Shown here: piece by piece, positions 1 through 10,030 of the stretch
Layout of the letters: every line of letters begins with the position of its first letter
Numbering within the stretch: position 1 is the first letter of the stretch
Origin: DASYQD01 sp963837455
GTDB lineage: Bacteria; Acidobacteriota; Thermoanaerobaculia; Multivoradales; JAIOJS01
NCBI GenBank assembly: GCA_963837455.1
Contig: CAWINM010000011.1
Span: 1 to 64,000, forward strand
Direction: 5' to 3'
DNA length: 64,000 bases
Program-made: the position numbers and the translations under genes
The notes under the pieces: model-generated
Database searches by the model: none
Told to the model about the DNA's origin: nothing
Seen by the model: the letters and a program-made list of their open reading frames with translations, nothing else

Positions 1-333
1 TATGTACGCCTAACCCGTCATCTGCTCGAGGGTGCGCTCGAGGGGCAGCCCGCGCTCACCCCCGAGCTGTCGCGCAAGATCCTGCGCGCCTTCAGCAACC
101 GCCAGCAGGCGGAGCGCCCCGATCCGGATGCGCTCACCGAGCGCGAGCGCGAGGTGCTGCAGCTGATGGTAGATGGCCTCACCTCCAATCGCCAGCTCGC
201 ACGCCGCCTGCAGGTGTCGGAGAACACCGTCAAGTTCCACGTCCGCAACATCCTCGACAAGCTCCACCTGCACAATCGCGCGCAGGCGGTGTCGGTAGCG
301 CTGCGCAAGAAGATGGTGGAGCCCGCGGGGTAG
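1..333 (+). CDS. LuxR/NarL-type response regulator, C-terminal part (cut by window start)
   Basis: An open frame runs from the first base to a TAG at 331-333 with no start in the window, so only the C-terminal 110 residues are visible. The second half is a LuxR-type helix-turn-helix: LTERERE begins the domain, followed by SNRQLARRLQVSENTVKFH and VRNILDKLHLHNRAQAV, the usual scaffold and recognition helices. In this family a phosphorylated receiver domain lies upstream, so this is most likely a two-component transcription activator. The linker before the domain is short and polar. The target genes cannot be told from the window. Family assignment is firm; the receiver domain is inferred. Confidence 0.85.
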   Translation, partial: YVRLTRHLLEGALEGQPALTPELSRKILRAFSNRQQAERPDPDALTEREREVLQLMVDGLTSNRQLARRLQVSENTVKFHVRNILDKLHLHNRAQAVSVALRKKMVEPAG

Positions 334-657
334 GCCCTCGGGAGCAGGCCTCGGAGCAAGCCTCGGGAACGGCCCACGCTGTCGGGGTGGGGCGGCGGTC
401 GTTCGAGGTCGAGCTGCCGGTGCAGGCGCTGTTCGCTTTGGGGCCGTGCACTCGACCGTGACCTTGGGGGTGCCACTTGGTCGCGCACCTGGTCGTGCGG
501 GCGTTGCTCCACCGGCGGCCGTGGCTGGCATGCTGCCGGGCGCCCGCACCGGCGCGGGAACCGCCCCCCATCGGCGCGCTGCAGCCGGCCACCCGCGAGC
601 GTGTGGCGTCATTGCCGACACGGCCCTAGGGTCGGATCTCGAGAGGAGGTGACGATC
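334..657. other. Intergenic, no gene seen
   Basis: This 324-base stretch between the regulator and the YtxH gene has no frame with convincing codon usage. It ends in the ribosome-binding site of the next gene (GAGAGGAGGTGACG). No hairpin with a T-run or other named element was recognised. Confidence 0.5.
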
Positions 658-864
658 ATGTTGATCAAGGGTACGCAGCTCGCGATCACTGGCCTGCTCG
701 CCTTCGCCGCTGGTGCAGTGGTCGGCCTGCTCTACGCCCCCGCCAGCGGCGAGCGCACGCGCCGTCGCCTGGTGCGCAGCGGCGAGGCGCTCGGCGAGCG
801 TGCCGTCGAGGCGCTCGAGTCGGTGGCGGAGGTGGTCGAGCGCGGCCGCAGCCTCATCGCCTAG
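658..864 (+). CDS. YtxH-like small membrane-anchored protein
   Basis: A 68-residue protein. One N-terminal membrane segment (about residues 7-25) runs into GLLYAPASGERTRRRL, the short signature of YtxH-domain proteins (glycine-rich helix, then Y-A-P-x-S-G-x-x-T-R). The rest is an amphipathic Arg/Glu-rich helix. The family is linked to general stress and cell-envelope functions, but no molecular activity is established. The start at 658 is chosen because GAGGAGG lies 6-7 bases upstream; an upstream in-frame GTG would put the Shine-Dalgarno inside the gene. It appears monocistronic. Confidence 0.75.
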   Translation: MLIKGTQLAITGLLAFAAGAVVGLLYAPASGERTRRRLVRSGEALGERAVEALESVAEVVERGRSLIA

Positions 865-926
865 CGCGGTCGCCAGCCAGCGCCGCCGGCGCGCGATGGC
901 GCGGCGTCGCTATACTCCGCGCCGCC

Positions 927-2034
927 ATGGACACCCTCCTCGTCACCGGCGGCGCCGGTTTCATCGGCTCGAACTTCGTCCGCCTGGCGCTCGCCGCGGA
1001 CGGCGACGCCGGCCGGTCGGTGGTGGTCTTCGACAAGCTGACCTACGCCGGCAACCTCGCCAAGCCTCGCCGAGGTCGCCGGCGCACCCCCGCTTCGCCT
1101 TCGTCCAGGGCGACATCGCCGACCGCGCGGCGGTGCGCCGCCGCCTTTCCGCGAGCACCGCCCCACCGCCGTCGTCAACTTCGCCGCCGAGAGCCACGTC
1201 GACCGCTCCATCGACGACCCCGAGCGACTTCGTGCGCACCAACGTCGTCGGCGCCTTCGAGCTGCTCGAGGCGGCGCGCCGCCACCTCAAGGCCGGCCGC
1301 GCCGCGCGGCCGCGAGCGCTTCCGCTTCCTCCACGTGTCGACCGACGAGGTCTACGGCAGCCTCGGGCCCGACGGCCTCTTCTCGGAAGACGACCGCCTA
1401 CGCCCCCAACTCCCCCTACGCCGCCTCGAAGGCCGGCGCCGACCACCTGGTGCGGGCCTACTGCGAGACCTACGCGGCTGCCGGCGATCGTCACCAACTG
1501 CTCGAACAACTACGGCCCCTACCAGTTCCCCGAGAAGCTGGTGCCGCTGATGATCCTCAACGCCGCTCGAGGGCGCGACGCTGCCGATCTACGGCGACGG
1601 CGGCAACGTCCGCGACTGGCTCTACGTCGAGGACCACTGCCGCGGCATCCTCCGCGTGCTGCGCCGCGGGCCGGCCGGGCGAGAAGTACAACCTCGGCGG
1701 CGCGCACCGAGCGCACCAACCTCGAGATGGTCGACGCCATCTGCGCCGCCCTCGAGCGCGGAGCTGCCGGCGGCCGACAACCCCCGCCTGCGCGAGCCGG
1801 GGTCTGGCCGACTACCGCGACCTCAAGGCGCTTCGTCCCCGACCGCCCCGGCCACGACCGCCGCTACGCCATCGACGACGCCAAGGTGCGCGACGAGCTG
1901 GGCTGGCGACCGGGCCACGACCTCGCCGGCGGCCTCGCCGCCACCGTGCGCTGGTACCTCGACCATCGCGACTGGTGCGAGGCGGTGCGAGTCGGGCAGC
2001 TACCGCCGCGAGCGGCTGGGGCTGCGGGACGTGA
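927..2034 (+). pseudogene. rmlB: dTDP-glucose 4,6-dehydratase, broken by many +1 frameshifts
   Basis: The frame opens with MDTLLVTGGAGFIGSNF, the Rossmann NAD-binding start of RmlB. Read across frames, the rest is a full-length short-chain dehydrogenase: VNFAAESHVDRS, STDEVYG, the YAASKAG region (catalytic Tyr and Lys), TNCSNNYGPYQFPEKL, YGDGGNVRDWLYVEDH and DRPGHDRRYAIDDAK. The enzyme makes dTDP-4-keto-6-deoxyglucose for rhamnose synthesis. Each conserved block sits in a different frame. Single extra bases are needed near 1062, 1090, 1222, 1311, 1392, 1475, 1564, 1671, 1701, 1760, 1797, 1831 and 1990, among others. The corrected gene would end at the TGA at 2032-2034, overlapping the GTG of rmlC. 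Codon usage is normal between breaks, so sequencing error is more likely than decay. Confidence 0.8.
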
Positions 2035-2593
2035 AGGTGCGCGCCGACCGCCCTGCCCGGCGTGCTGGTGGTCGAGCCGCTGGTGCTACCGCGACAGCCG
2101 CGGCTTCTTCCTCGAGACCTACCACCGCGACCGCTACCGTCGAGGCCGGGATCGACCGCCGCTTCGTCCAGGACAACCACTCGCGCTCGGTGGGGCCGAT
2201 CCTGCGCGGGCTCCACGCCCAGCGCCGGCAGCCCGCAGGGCAAGCTGGTGCGGGCGCTCGCCGGCGAGATCTTCGACGTGGCGGTGGACATCCGCCGCGG
2301 CTCGCCGACCTTCGCCCGCTGGGTCGGCGAGGTGCTGTCGGCGGACAACTACCGCCAGCTCTGCGTCCCGCCCGGGCTTCGCCCACGGCTTCTGCGTCCT
2401 CAGCGAGGCGGCCGAGGTCGAGTACAAGGTGCACCGACCTCTACGACCGCGACGACGAGCTGACGATCGCCTGGGACGACCCCGAGATCGCGATCGACTG
2501 GCCGGTCGAGGAGCCCCTGCTGTCGGACAAGGACCGCGACGCCGCCTCGCCTCGCCGAGGCTCGAGCCGCTGCTGCAGGGCACGCCGGCTTGA
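2031..2593 (+). pseudogene. rmlC: dTDP-4-dehydrorhamnose 3,5-epimerase, broken by +1 frameshifts
   Basis: Across frames the sequence reads as RmlC: YRDSRGFFLETYHRDRY, FVQDNHSRS, LRGLHAQ, GKLVRALAGEIFDVAVDIR, SPTF, LSADNYRQLCVPPGFAHGF and LSEAAEVEYK. The His of RGLH and the Tyr of the VEYK region fit the family's catalytic residues. It acts after RmlB on dTDP-4-keto-6-deoxyglucose. The proposed start is the GTG at 2031, overlapping the rmlB stop. Extra bases are needed near 2045, 2085, 2138, 2233, 2376, 2429, 2547 and 2561. The reading ends LLQGTPA and TGA at 2591-2593. rmlA and rmlD are not in the window. Confidence 0.78.
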
Positions 2594-4165
2594 CCGCGCG
2601 ACGGCCTCTCAGCGGCCGACCTCCGAGCAGCTCGCCGCCGCGCGGCATCGCGCCGGAGGAGGCCGAGCGCCAGCTGCGGCTGCTGCGGCAGCCACCACGA
2701 CCGTTCCGCCTGCTGCGGCCGTGCACGGTAGGAGACGGCATTCGCCGCCTCGACGAGGCGAGAGCGCGAGGCACTGGCGCGCGGTATGGCGACCGCGCCG
2801 TCGCCGCCGGCGGCGCCGCCAAGTTCGTGCCCGCCTCGGGAGCGGCGACCCGCATGTTCCGCTCGCTGCTCGGCCTGCTCGACGAGCACCCCTTCCCCGC
2901 CCCGCCGCGCTGTCACGGCGCGCCGCCGCCGGCGACGACGCCGCGCGCGACCTCCAGCTGCTGTGGCGCGAGCTGCCGCGCTTTCCCTTCTTCGACGACC
3001 TCGCCGCGCATGGCCGCCGCGCGCGGCACGCCGCTCTCGGATTTGCGCGAACGGCGCGACGGCCGGCGGATGCTCGACTCCTGCTCACCGCGGCGCGGCC
3101 TCGGCCTCGACCTCCCTGCCCAAGGGGCTGATCCCCTTCCACCGCTACCCCGGCGGCAGTCGCACCGCCGTCGAGGAGCACCTGTGGGAAGGCGCCGCCT
3201 ACCTCGCGACGCCGAGGGAGTCTGCCGCGCCCACTTCACGGTGCAGCCCGGGCACGCGCGAGCGCTTCGAGGCCGAGCTCGCCGAGGCTTCCGACCGCCT
3301 GTTGCGTGCCGCGGGTTGGTCCCGAGGTCGGCTTCTCGCTGCAGTCCCCCGCCACCGACACCCTGGCCGTCGACCTCGAAGGCGAACCCTTCCGCGCCGC
3401 CGACGGCACCCTGCTGCTGCGGCCGGGCGGTCACGGCGCATTGCTCGGCAACCTGGCAGTCGCTGGCGGCTGCGCTGGGTGCTGCTCAAGAACGTCGACA
3501 ACGTGCGTGCCGGACGCCGGCGCACGAGCTGGTGGCGCACTGGCAGGAGCCTGCTCGCCGGCACCCTGCTGGCGACCGAGGCGCGCGCCCGCGAGCACCT
3601 GCACCGGCTGCGCGCCGGAAACGGTGAGGAGCCGCTGGCGGCCGCCAGCCGCTTCCTCGCCGACGAGCTCGGCATCACCGTCCGGCGCCGGCTGGCGGCG
3701 GGTTCCGCCGCCGCCGAGCGGCGGGCAGCTGCTGGCGACCGGCTCGACCGGCCGCTGCGCGTCTGCGGGGTGGTGCGCAACCAGGGCGAGCCCGGGGGCG
3801 GCCCGTTCTGGGTGGAGCGCGAGGGCGGCGAGGTCTCGCTCCAGATCGTCGAGCTCGCCGAGCTCGGCGACGACCCCGGCGAGCGGGAGCGCTTCGCCGC
3901 CGCGACCCACTTCAACCCGGTCGACCTCGCCTTCGGCCTGCGCGACGCCGACGATCGCGCCTTCGACCTCGACCGCCACGTCGACCCGGGCGCCGTCTTC
4001 ATCGCCCGCAAGTCGCACGACGGCCGGCCGTTGCTCGCCCTCGAGCGCCCCGGCCTGTGGAACGGCGCCATGGCGGGCTGGAACACCATCTTCGTCGAGG
4101 TGCCCGACGCCACCTTCGCGCCGGTCAAGACCCTCTTCGACCTGCTCCGTCCCGAGCACCAGTAG
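2590..4165 (+). pseudogene. DUF4301 family protein, frameshifted in its first two thirds
   Basis: Conserved DUF4301 blocks are present in order but in shifting frames up to about 3550: AAKFVPASGAATRMFRSL, LPKGLIPFHRYPGG, RTAVEEHLWEGAAYL, LRPGGHGALLGNL and LLKNVDNV. From about 3551 one frame is clean to the TAG at 4163-4165, including CGVVRNQGEPGGGPFWV, THFNPVDL and DPGAVFIARKSHDGRPL. The family is found in Bacteroidota and Acidobacteriota and has no established activity; the G-G-H-G-A-L-L region resembles nucleotide-sugar pyrophosphorylase folds. It follows rmlC with almost no gap, so the three were probably one operon. The start is uncertain because of the breaks. Confidence 0.75.
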
Positions 4166-4216
4166 CGCGCCCGGGGGGCGCCGCCCGCTATCCGGCGGCG
4201 ACGGTAAGATCACCTC

Positions 4217-5174
4217 ATGCGACCCCGCCCGCGCCATCGCGCACTCGCCATCGCCCTGCTCGCCGCGCTGCCGCTGGCAGCGCCCGCACACGCCTGGTTC
4301 ACCGTCGGCCACGCCAAGGTAGCGCGCGCCGCCGTGCGGGCCCTGCCGCCGAGCGTGCCGGCCTTCTTCCGCGACGGTGCCTTCGCCGTCGGCGAGGCCG
4401 CCGTCGACCCCGATCTGCTCAAGGACAGGATGCTGCCGGCGCTGCGCGCCGCCGAGGAGCCGCAGCACTACCTCGACTGGGAGCTGGTGGCCGGCATGCC
4501 GTTGCCCGCGGACCGCTGGGCCTTCATCGCCATGGCGGCGCAGCACCAGCTCGACCCCAAACACGTCGGCATCCTCCCCTACTCCGTGCTCGAGGGCGTG
4601 CAGCGGCTGACGATGACCTTCGCCGAGGCCCGGCGCTACCCCGACGACGTCTTCATCCAGCAGAAGGCGCTGGTCTACGCCGGGTGGCTCGCCCACTACG
4701 CCGCCGACCTCGAGCAGCCGCTGCACACTACCATCCACCACGACGGCCGGGCGCTCGCCGACGGCAGCTCGCCGTTCAGCGGCATCCACCAGCTCGTCGA
4801 CGGGCTCTTCGAGCGCGTACCCTTCGACGAGGCCGCCGCCACCCGCGACGTTCCCGTGCACGCCTTCGCCGATCCCTGGCCGGCCATCCAGCAGGAGCTC
4901 ACCGCCAGCCACGCCCTCGTCGACCGCGTCTACGAGCTCGAGCCGCAGCTGCGCGCCGCCTTCCCACCGCCGCCGGCGCCGGCGGCAACGCCGGCCCCGT
5001 CCCGGGCCGGGGCTTCACCGCTGCCGCCGGCGGTGACCGCCTTCACCGTCGAGCGCTACCGCACCACCGCCGGCTTCCTCGCCAGCCTCTTCCTCACCGC
5101 CTGGGAGCAGTCGGCCGCCATCCAGCTCCCCCCTGGCTGGTGCGACCGGGAGCGCCCGCAAGCGTGGCCCCTAG
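4217..5174 (+). CDS. S1/P1-type zinc nuclease/phospholipase C fold, secreted (probable frameshift at 3' end)
   Basis: The protein starts with a signal peptide ending LAAPAHA, leaving an N-terminal Trp (AWFTVGHAKVARAA). S1/P1 nucleases use a mature N-terminal Trp and the following His to bind zinc. GWLAHYAADLEQPLHT gives the H-x3-D and Q-P-L-H ligands, and GIHQLVDGLFER gives the last His/Asp cluster. The expected role is extracellular or periplasmic hydrolysis of nucleic acid or phospholipid. The frame does not stop where the family ends but runs on to 7519 antisense to the next gene. Removing one C from the C6 run at 5128-5133 brings the TAG at 5172-5174 into frame and gives about 318 residues, so one extra base is suspected there. 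Confidence 0.72.
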
Positions 5175-7453
5175 AACAGGAACGCGTAGCCGACCTTGAC
5201 GAAGAGGGTGCGGTCGGTCCGCGTCAGATCGACGCGGTCGGTGGCGGCCTCGAAGCCGAGGGCGTCGTCGGAGTAGCCCAGGTAGAGCACCGTCTGCGGG
5301 TTGAGCTTGTAGGAGAAGAGCAGCTGCGAGAGCAGCGTGCGCTGGTCGTCGCGCACCGGGAAGCCATAGAGCCTGGGGTCGCGCGCCAGGTCCTGGTACT
5401 GCAGGATGAGCCGCAGGAAGCTGCGCACGTTGAAGTTGTAGACGGTGCGCAGCTGGGTGAGGTTGACGGTGAACAGCTCCTTGCCGCCGAGCACCTCCAG
5501 CCGCTGGTAGCTGTGGCTGACGCGGGTGTTGAGGTGGAGCCCGAGCTTGAGCTCGACGGCGGGCAGCAGCAGCACCTGGTCGGCGGGACGGGTGTTGGCG
5601 AAGTCGACGGTGTCCCCCACCTGCGCCGTGAGGTCGAGCTTGACGACGCCGTTCGGCTGCGCGCCGAGGGTGAGACGCCACCAGTCGAGGCCCGCGAAGA
5701 GCACGCCGTTGGAGAACACCTTCTCGCGCGCCGCCCGCAGCCCCACCGTCGACTGCCAGGGGCCGAGCAGGGTGGCGAAGAGATACTCCCCCTCGTCGGT
5801 GAGCTGGCCGTGGTGGTCCTCGGTGCGCAGCGCCTCGCCACCGACCGTGAGCTGCGTCCAGCGGGCACCGGGCTGCGGCCAGGACACCCGCGTCAGGTTG
5901 GCGTCGGCGGTGCGCACGTCGACCCGCTCGACGAAGCCGCTGTCGGCACGGAAGGCCTCGCCGAGGTCCTGCAGGAAGACGCCTCCTGTCCAGTTGCGGC
6001 TGAAGTGGTTGTAGGCCGCCTCCCAGCCGTCGCCGCCGAAGGCGTCGAGGGGCTGGTCGAGCTCGAGGGCAACGGCGCGCGGGTAGGCGGTGTCGGAGTG
6101 CAGGTACTGGAAGGTGACGCTGTCGGAGTCGTTGAAGCGGAGGAAGCCGTCGAGCCCGGCAACCCGGTTGTGGTAGCCGTTCTCCCCCTCGCGGCCGGCG
6201 TAGAGCACGCCCACGGTCGAGCGCGTGAGCACGTCGCGTCGGTAGCGCATCACGCCGGCGGTGACGTCGCCGGGAGCGAAGCCGAACTCGGTGCTCTGGT
6301 TGGAGGGGACGAGGAAGTTGTTCACCCGGTCCTCGGTGACGAAGACGCCACCGGCGTTGGCCCCCGCCTTGCCGGTCACCTTGAGCCCCCACTTGGGGTC
6401 GGCGACGGTGCGGGTGAAGACCGCCGTCATCGGCGTGGCGAAGAAGTCGCTGCCTTCGAGGAAGAAGGGGCGGGTCTCCGGGTAGAACAGGGCGAACCGC
6501 TCGTTGACGTCGAGCTGGGCGACGTCGGCCTCGACCTGCGAGAAGTCGGGGTTCACCGCAGCGCCGACCGAGACGTTGGGGGTGACCCCCCAGCGGGTCG
6601 TGAGGCCTCCCTCGACCTTGGTGTCACCGCTCTCGAAGGCGCCGTCGGGGAAGTCGGGGCGGGTGTCGGTGCGGTGGGCGGTGAGGGTAGGATCGAGCTC
6701 CAGGTTGCGCCCCGGCCGGATCCCGGAGAAGCCGACGAACTTGTTGAACTGGCAGAAGATGCAGCCTCGGTTCCGGTCGGTGGGATGGTCCGCCATGCGG
6801 TGGCGCACGTTGCGCGGCCACGAGCGGCCGAGCTCGATGCCCCAGGTTTGCTCGCCACCGCCACCGGGGAAGCGGATCTGCTTGAGGGGAATGGCCACCT
6901 CGACGTCGTAGCCCTGCGCGGTGATCTTCGCGGCGGCCGCCCAGATGAGGTCGAACGACCAGTCCTCGCCGGCGGCGTCGCTGTTGAAGGCATCCGCCTG
7001 CACGCCCAGCGGGTTGACCCGGAACTGGTAGGCGCGGCGCTCGTCGTCGAAGGTGTCGAGGAGGAAGACCACGTGGTCGTCCTGGACGAAGGTGTTGATG
7101 GAATCGCGGTCCATCAAGTGGGCGCGGATCTTGGCTGGCTCCGGGTCGTGGCAGCGGAAAGCGACGTAGAGCTCGTCGCCGTCGTAGGTGATGAGGGCCT
7201 CGCTGGCCACCGGTGGCGGGACGTTCTCCCCCGGCGTCCACTCGTAGGCCAGCGGCACCATGACCGCCTGCCGCCACGCCGGCTCGTCGAGGACGCCGTC
7301 GACGTGGACCGCCGAGCTGGCACGAGGCACGTGGAAGGTCTGGTGGACGTCGGCGCCGGCGGCCGGCGCCTGTGCCAGGGCGACCGTGGGGAGGACGGTG
7401 ACACCGGCGATGGCGAGCGCGAGGGTGAGGAAGCGCTGGATGGCGTGGGACAT
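5171..7453 (-). CDS. Outer-membrane protein with CBM9-like domain and DUF5916 barrel
   Basis: A 760-residue protein. It has a signal peptide (first about 28 residues), then a family-9 carbohydrate-binding-like domain (VDGVLDEPAWRQA and YDGDELYVAFRCHDPEP, about residues 45-230), then a long DUF5916 region. That region contains GVTPNVSVGAAVNPDFSQVE, FYPETRPFFLEG and many alternating beta-strands. It ends in an aromatic residue (VKVGYAFLF), typical of outer-membrane barrels. The function is unknown; these proteins are common in Acidobacteriota and Bacteroidota beside peptidases or TonB systems. Start 7453 is chosen for a GGAGG box just upstream and the signal peptide; the frame stays open upstream but codes for nothing sensible. 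Its stop overlaps the end of the convergent nuclease gene. Confidence 0.82.
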   Translation of the reverse strand: MSHAIQRFLTLALAIAGVTVLPTVALAQAPAAGADVHQTFHVPRASSAVHVDGVLDEPAWRQAVMVPLAYEWTPGENVPPPVASEALITYDGDELYVAFRCHDPEPAKIRAHLMDRDSINTFVQDDHVVFLLDTFDDERRAYQFRVNPLGVQADAFNSDAAGEDWSFDLIWAAAAKITAQGYDVEVAIPLKQIRFPGGGGEQTWGIELGRSWPRNVRHRMADHPTDRNRGCIFCQFNKFVGFSGIRPGRNLELDPTLTAHRTDTRPDFPDGAFESGDTKVEGGLTTRWGVTPNVSVGAAVNPDFSQVEADVAQLDVNERFALFYPETRPFFLEGSDFFATPMTAVFTRTVADPKWGLKVTGKAGANAGGVFVTEDRVNNFLVPSNQSTEFGFAPGDVTAGVMRYRRDVLTRSTVGVLYAGREGENGYHNRVAGLDGFLRFNDSDSVTFQYLHSDTAYPRAVALELDQPLDAFGGDGWEAAYNHFSRNWTGGVFLQDLGEAFRADSGFVERVDVRTADANLTRVSWPQPGARWTQLTVGGEALRTEDHHGQLTDEGEYLFATLLGPWQSTVGLRAAREKVFSNGVLFAGLDWWRLTLGAQPNGVVKLDLTAQVGDTVDFANTRPADQVLLLPAVELKLGLHLNTRVSHSYQRLEVLGGKELFTVNLTQLRTVYNFNVRSFLRLILQYQDLARDPRLYGFPVRDDQRTLLSQLLFSYKLNPQTVLYLGYSDDALGFEAATDRVDLTRTDRTLFVKVGYAFLF

Positions 7454-7664
7454 GGGGACCTCCGGGCTCATCGGGCACGTTGCGCCCCGGGATCGGAGGC
7501 AACGCGGGGCGTCGGCTGAAACCTGCCCGCCGCCGCCCGCGTTCTTCTCAGGGACGAGGCGACGGCGGGTGGCGGCGACCGGAGTAGTCTGCCTGGCGGC
7601 GCCCCTCGAGTCCTGAACCTCCCGGGAGGAAACCCGTAAGATCTTCTGCAGAGCACCCGAGCCG

Positions 7665-9898
7665 ATGACCCCGCGCGAGCACGCCGCCGTCACCCTGCAC
7701 CCCGCCGCCGAGACGGTGGTGCGCTTCGGCGTCTTCCGCTTCGACCGCGGCAACGGCCTGCTCGCCCGCGACGGCGAGGAGCTGCCGCTGCCGCCGCGGG
7801 CATTGGCGGTGCTGTCGGTGCTGGTCGAGCGCGCCGGCCGGGTGGTGGGCAAGCACGAGCTGCTGCAGACGGCCTGGAACGGCGCCTTCGTCACCGAGAC
7901 CTCCCTCTCCGAGGCAGTGAGCCTGCTGCGCCAGACGCTCGGGGACGACCCCCAGCGACCGCTCTACATCCAGACCGTCCACCGTCGGGGCTACCGCTTC
8001 ATCGCCCCGTTGCGGCTCGAGGAGCCGCCGGCGCGCGCGCCGCTGGCGTCGCCGCGCGCCGCGCCGGCGCCTGCCGCGGAAGCGGCGTGGCCGTTGGCGG
8101 TCGTTGCCGCGGCGCCTCAAGGCCCGCCGCCGGCGGCGGAGCCGGAAGCGGCGCCACCGCCACGCCGCCGGGTCGCGATGGGTGTCGCGACGGCGGCGCT
8201 GCTGCTCGCCGCCCTCGCCGGCGGCTTCCTCGCCGGTCGCCGCGTCACGCCCCACGCCTCGACGCCCACCCGTTTCGCCTTCCCGCCGCCGAGCGGGTGG
8301 AGACTCGTCTCCTACCGACCGAACCTCACCGTGTCGCCCGATGGCCGAAGGGTGGTGTTCACCGCCTTCGACAGCAAGGACCACATGCAGCTGTGGGTCC
8401 GTGACCTGGCGAGTCTCAGAGCCGCCCGCTCGTCGGCACCGACGGCGCCCACACGCCGTTCTTCGCCCCCGACGGGCGCGCGGTGGCCTTCTTCGCCGAC
8501 GGCCAGCTGCGTCGGGTGAGCCTCTCCGGCGGGCCGCCGGCGACCATTGCCCCCGCCTACGGCGAAGGCGGCAGCTGGGGCGACGACGACACCATCGTCT
8601 TCGCCTCCGGCCGCCCGACGTCGCTCTACCGCGTCGCCGCCACCGGCGGCACGCCGCGCCGCCTCACCAGCCCCGAGCCGCGACGGGGCGAGGTCCAGCA
8701 CTGGTGGCCACAGCTGCTGCCGGGCGGCGAGGCGGTGCTGTTCACCGCCTGGTCGACGACCCTCTACGACGCCCGCGTCGAGTGGCTCTCTCTCGCCACC
8801 GGCGAACGCCGCACCCTGGTGCAGGGCGGAGCCGGCGCCCGCTACGCCGACGGCCGCCTGCTCTGGGCGCGGCCCGACGGCACGGTGGTGGCGGCGCCCT
8901 TCGACCCCAGGGCGGCCCGCCTGCTGGGCCCACCCGAGCCGCTGCTCGCCAACGTCGTCCCCCACCCGTTCGACGGCTTCGCCCAGCTGGCGGTGGGTGG
9001 CGGCACCCTGGCATACCTGCCGAACACGGCGGCACCCATCGGCGTGCGGCGCCTCGCGTGGCTCGACGGCACCTCGGAGCGCCCGCTGCCCGCACCCTCG
9101 CGCTTCTACCGCAACCTCAAGACCGGCCCCGGCGGGCAGCTCGCCGCCACCCTGCTCGATCGCGACCGCTCCGACGTCTGGCTCGTCGATCCCAGGGACG
9201 GGGGCCTCACCCGCCTCACCTTCGACGGCTTCAACATCGAGCCCACCTGGTCGCCCGACGGCAAGTGGGTGGCGTACGCCTCCAACCGCCTCGGCCCCTT
9301 CAACGTCTTCCGGCGGCCCGCGGACGGCAGCGCGCCCGCCGAGCGGCTGCTGGCAAGCCCCCACCACCAGCACCCCACCTCCTGGTCGCGCGACGGCCGC
9401 GAGCTGATGATCGGCGACGTCGGCGACGACACCGGCTTCGACCTCTGGGTGCTCGACCTCGCCACTCGCCGGGCGCGCCCCCTGCTGCGCACGCCCGCCA
9501 ACGAGATCTATGCCGTGTGGTCGCCGGACGACCGCTGGTTCGCCTACATCAGCGACGAGAGCGGCGACTGGGAGGTCTTCGTGCGCAGCTACCCCGACCT
9601 CGGAGGGCGCTGGCAGGTATCCACCGACGGGGGCTTCAGCCCCTTCTGGTCGGCCGATGGACGCACCCTCTTCTTCCACCGCGACGGCGAGGTCTGGGCG
9701 GTGCCGGTGGCGCCGGCGGGGCGCGATCTCCACCCCGGACCCGCGTACCGCCTCGTCCATCGCGAGGACCTCGAGCTCGCCTCGGAGGCTCCCGGCGGCA
9801 TCTACGCCATCCTCGAGCGTCGCCCTCCCGATGCCGCCACCATGCCCGCCGAGGTCCGCGTCGTGCTCGGCTGGCAGAGCACGCTGCCGCCGCGCTGA
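7665..9898 (+). CDS. Winged-helix / PD40 (TolB-like) membrane regulator, one frameshift
   Basis: Residues about 20-115 are an OmpR/PhoB-type winged helix (FGVFRFDRGNGLLARDGEE, LPPRALAVLSVLVERAGRVV, SEAVSLLRQTLGDD, YIQTVHRRGYRFIAPL) without a receiver, as in ToxR/CadC-like proteins. A proline/alanine linker and one membrane segment (about residues 170-190) follow. The outer part is a PD40/WD40-like propeller with repeats such as IEPTWSPDGKWVAYASN and YAVWSPDDRWFAYIS. Such proteins are abundant in Acidobacteriota and are presumed to sense ligands outside and bind DNA inside. The frame changes near 8415-8435: SPDGRRVVFTAFDSKDHMQL is in one frame and FFADGQLRRVSLSGG in another. Correction by one deleted or two extra bases gives about 744 residues. 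Confidence 0.8.
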
Positions 9899-10030
9899 TC
9901 CCCGTCGCAACCGCCGGAGTCGCGTTGCCCTGACCGGTGGTAGCATGCGCCGCACCCGCGTTCCAGCCGCCGCCACGCTCGCGCGCACCCGTTCGTGACC
10001 GGGCGAGCGGCGCCCTCTGTAGCGGTCGCC

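Noticed and set aside
713..2593. A 626-codon plus-strand frame starting inside the YtxH gene
   Set aside because: It is a patchwork of correct and shifted rmlB/rmlC segments; only stretches between insertions are real protein.
1060..3560. Programmed +1 frameshifting as a cause of the broken rml genes
   Set aside because: More than 25 shifts without a common slippery sequence or stimulatory structure are not credible; sequencing error explains them.
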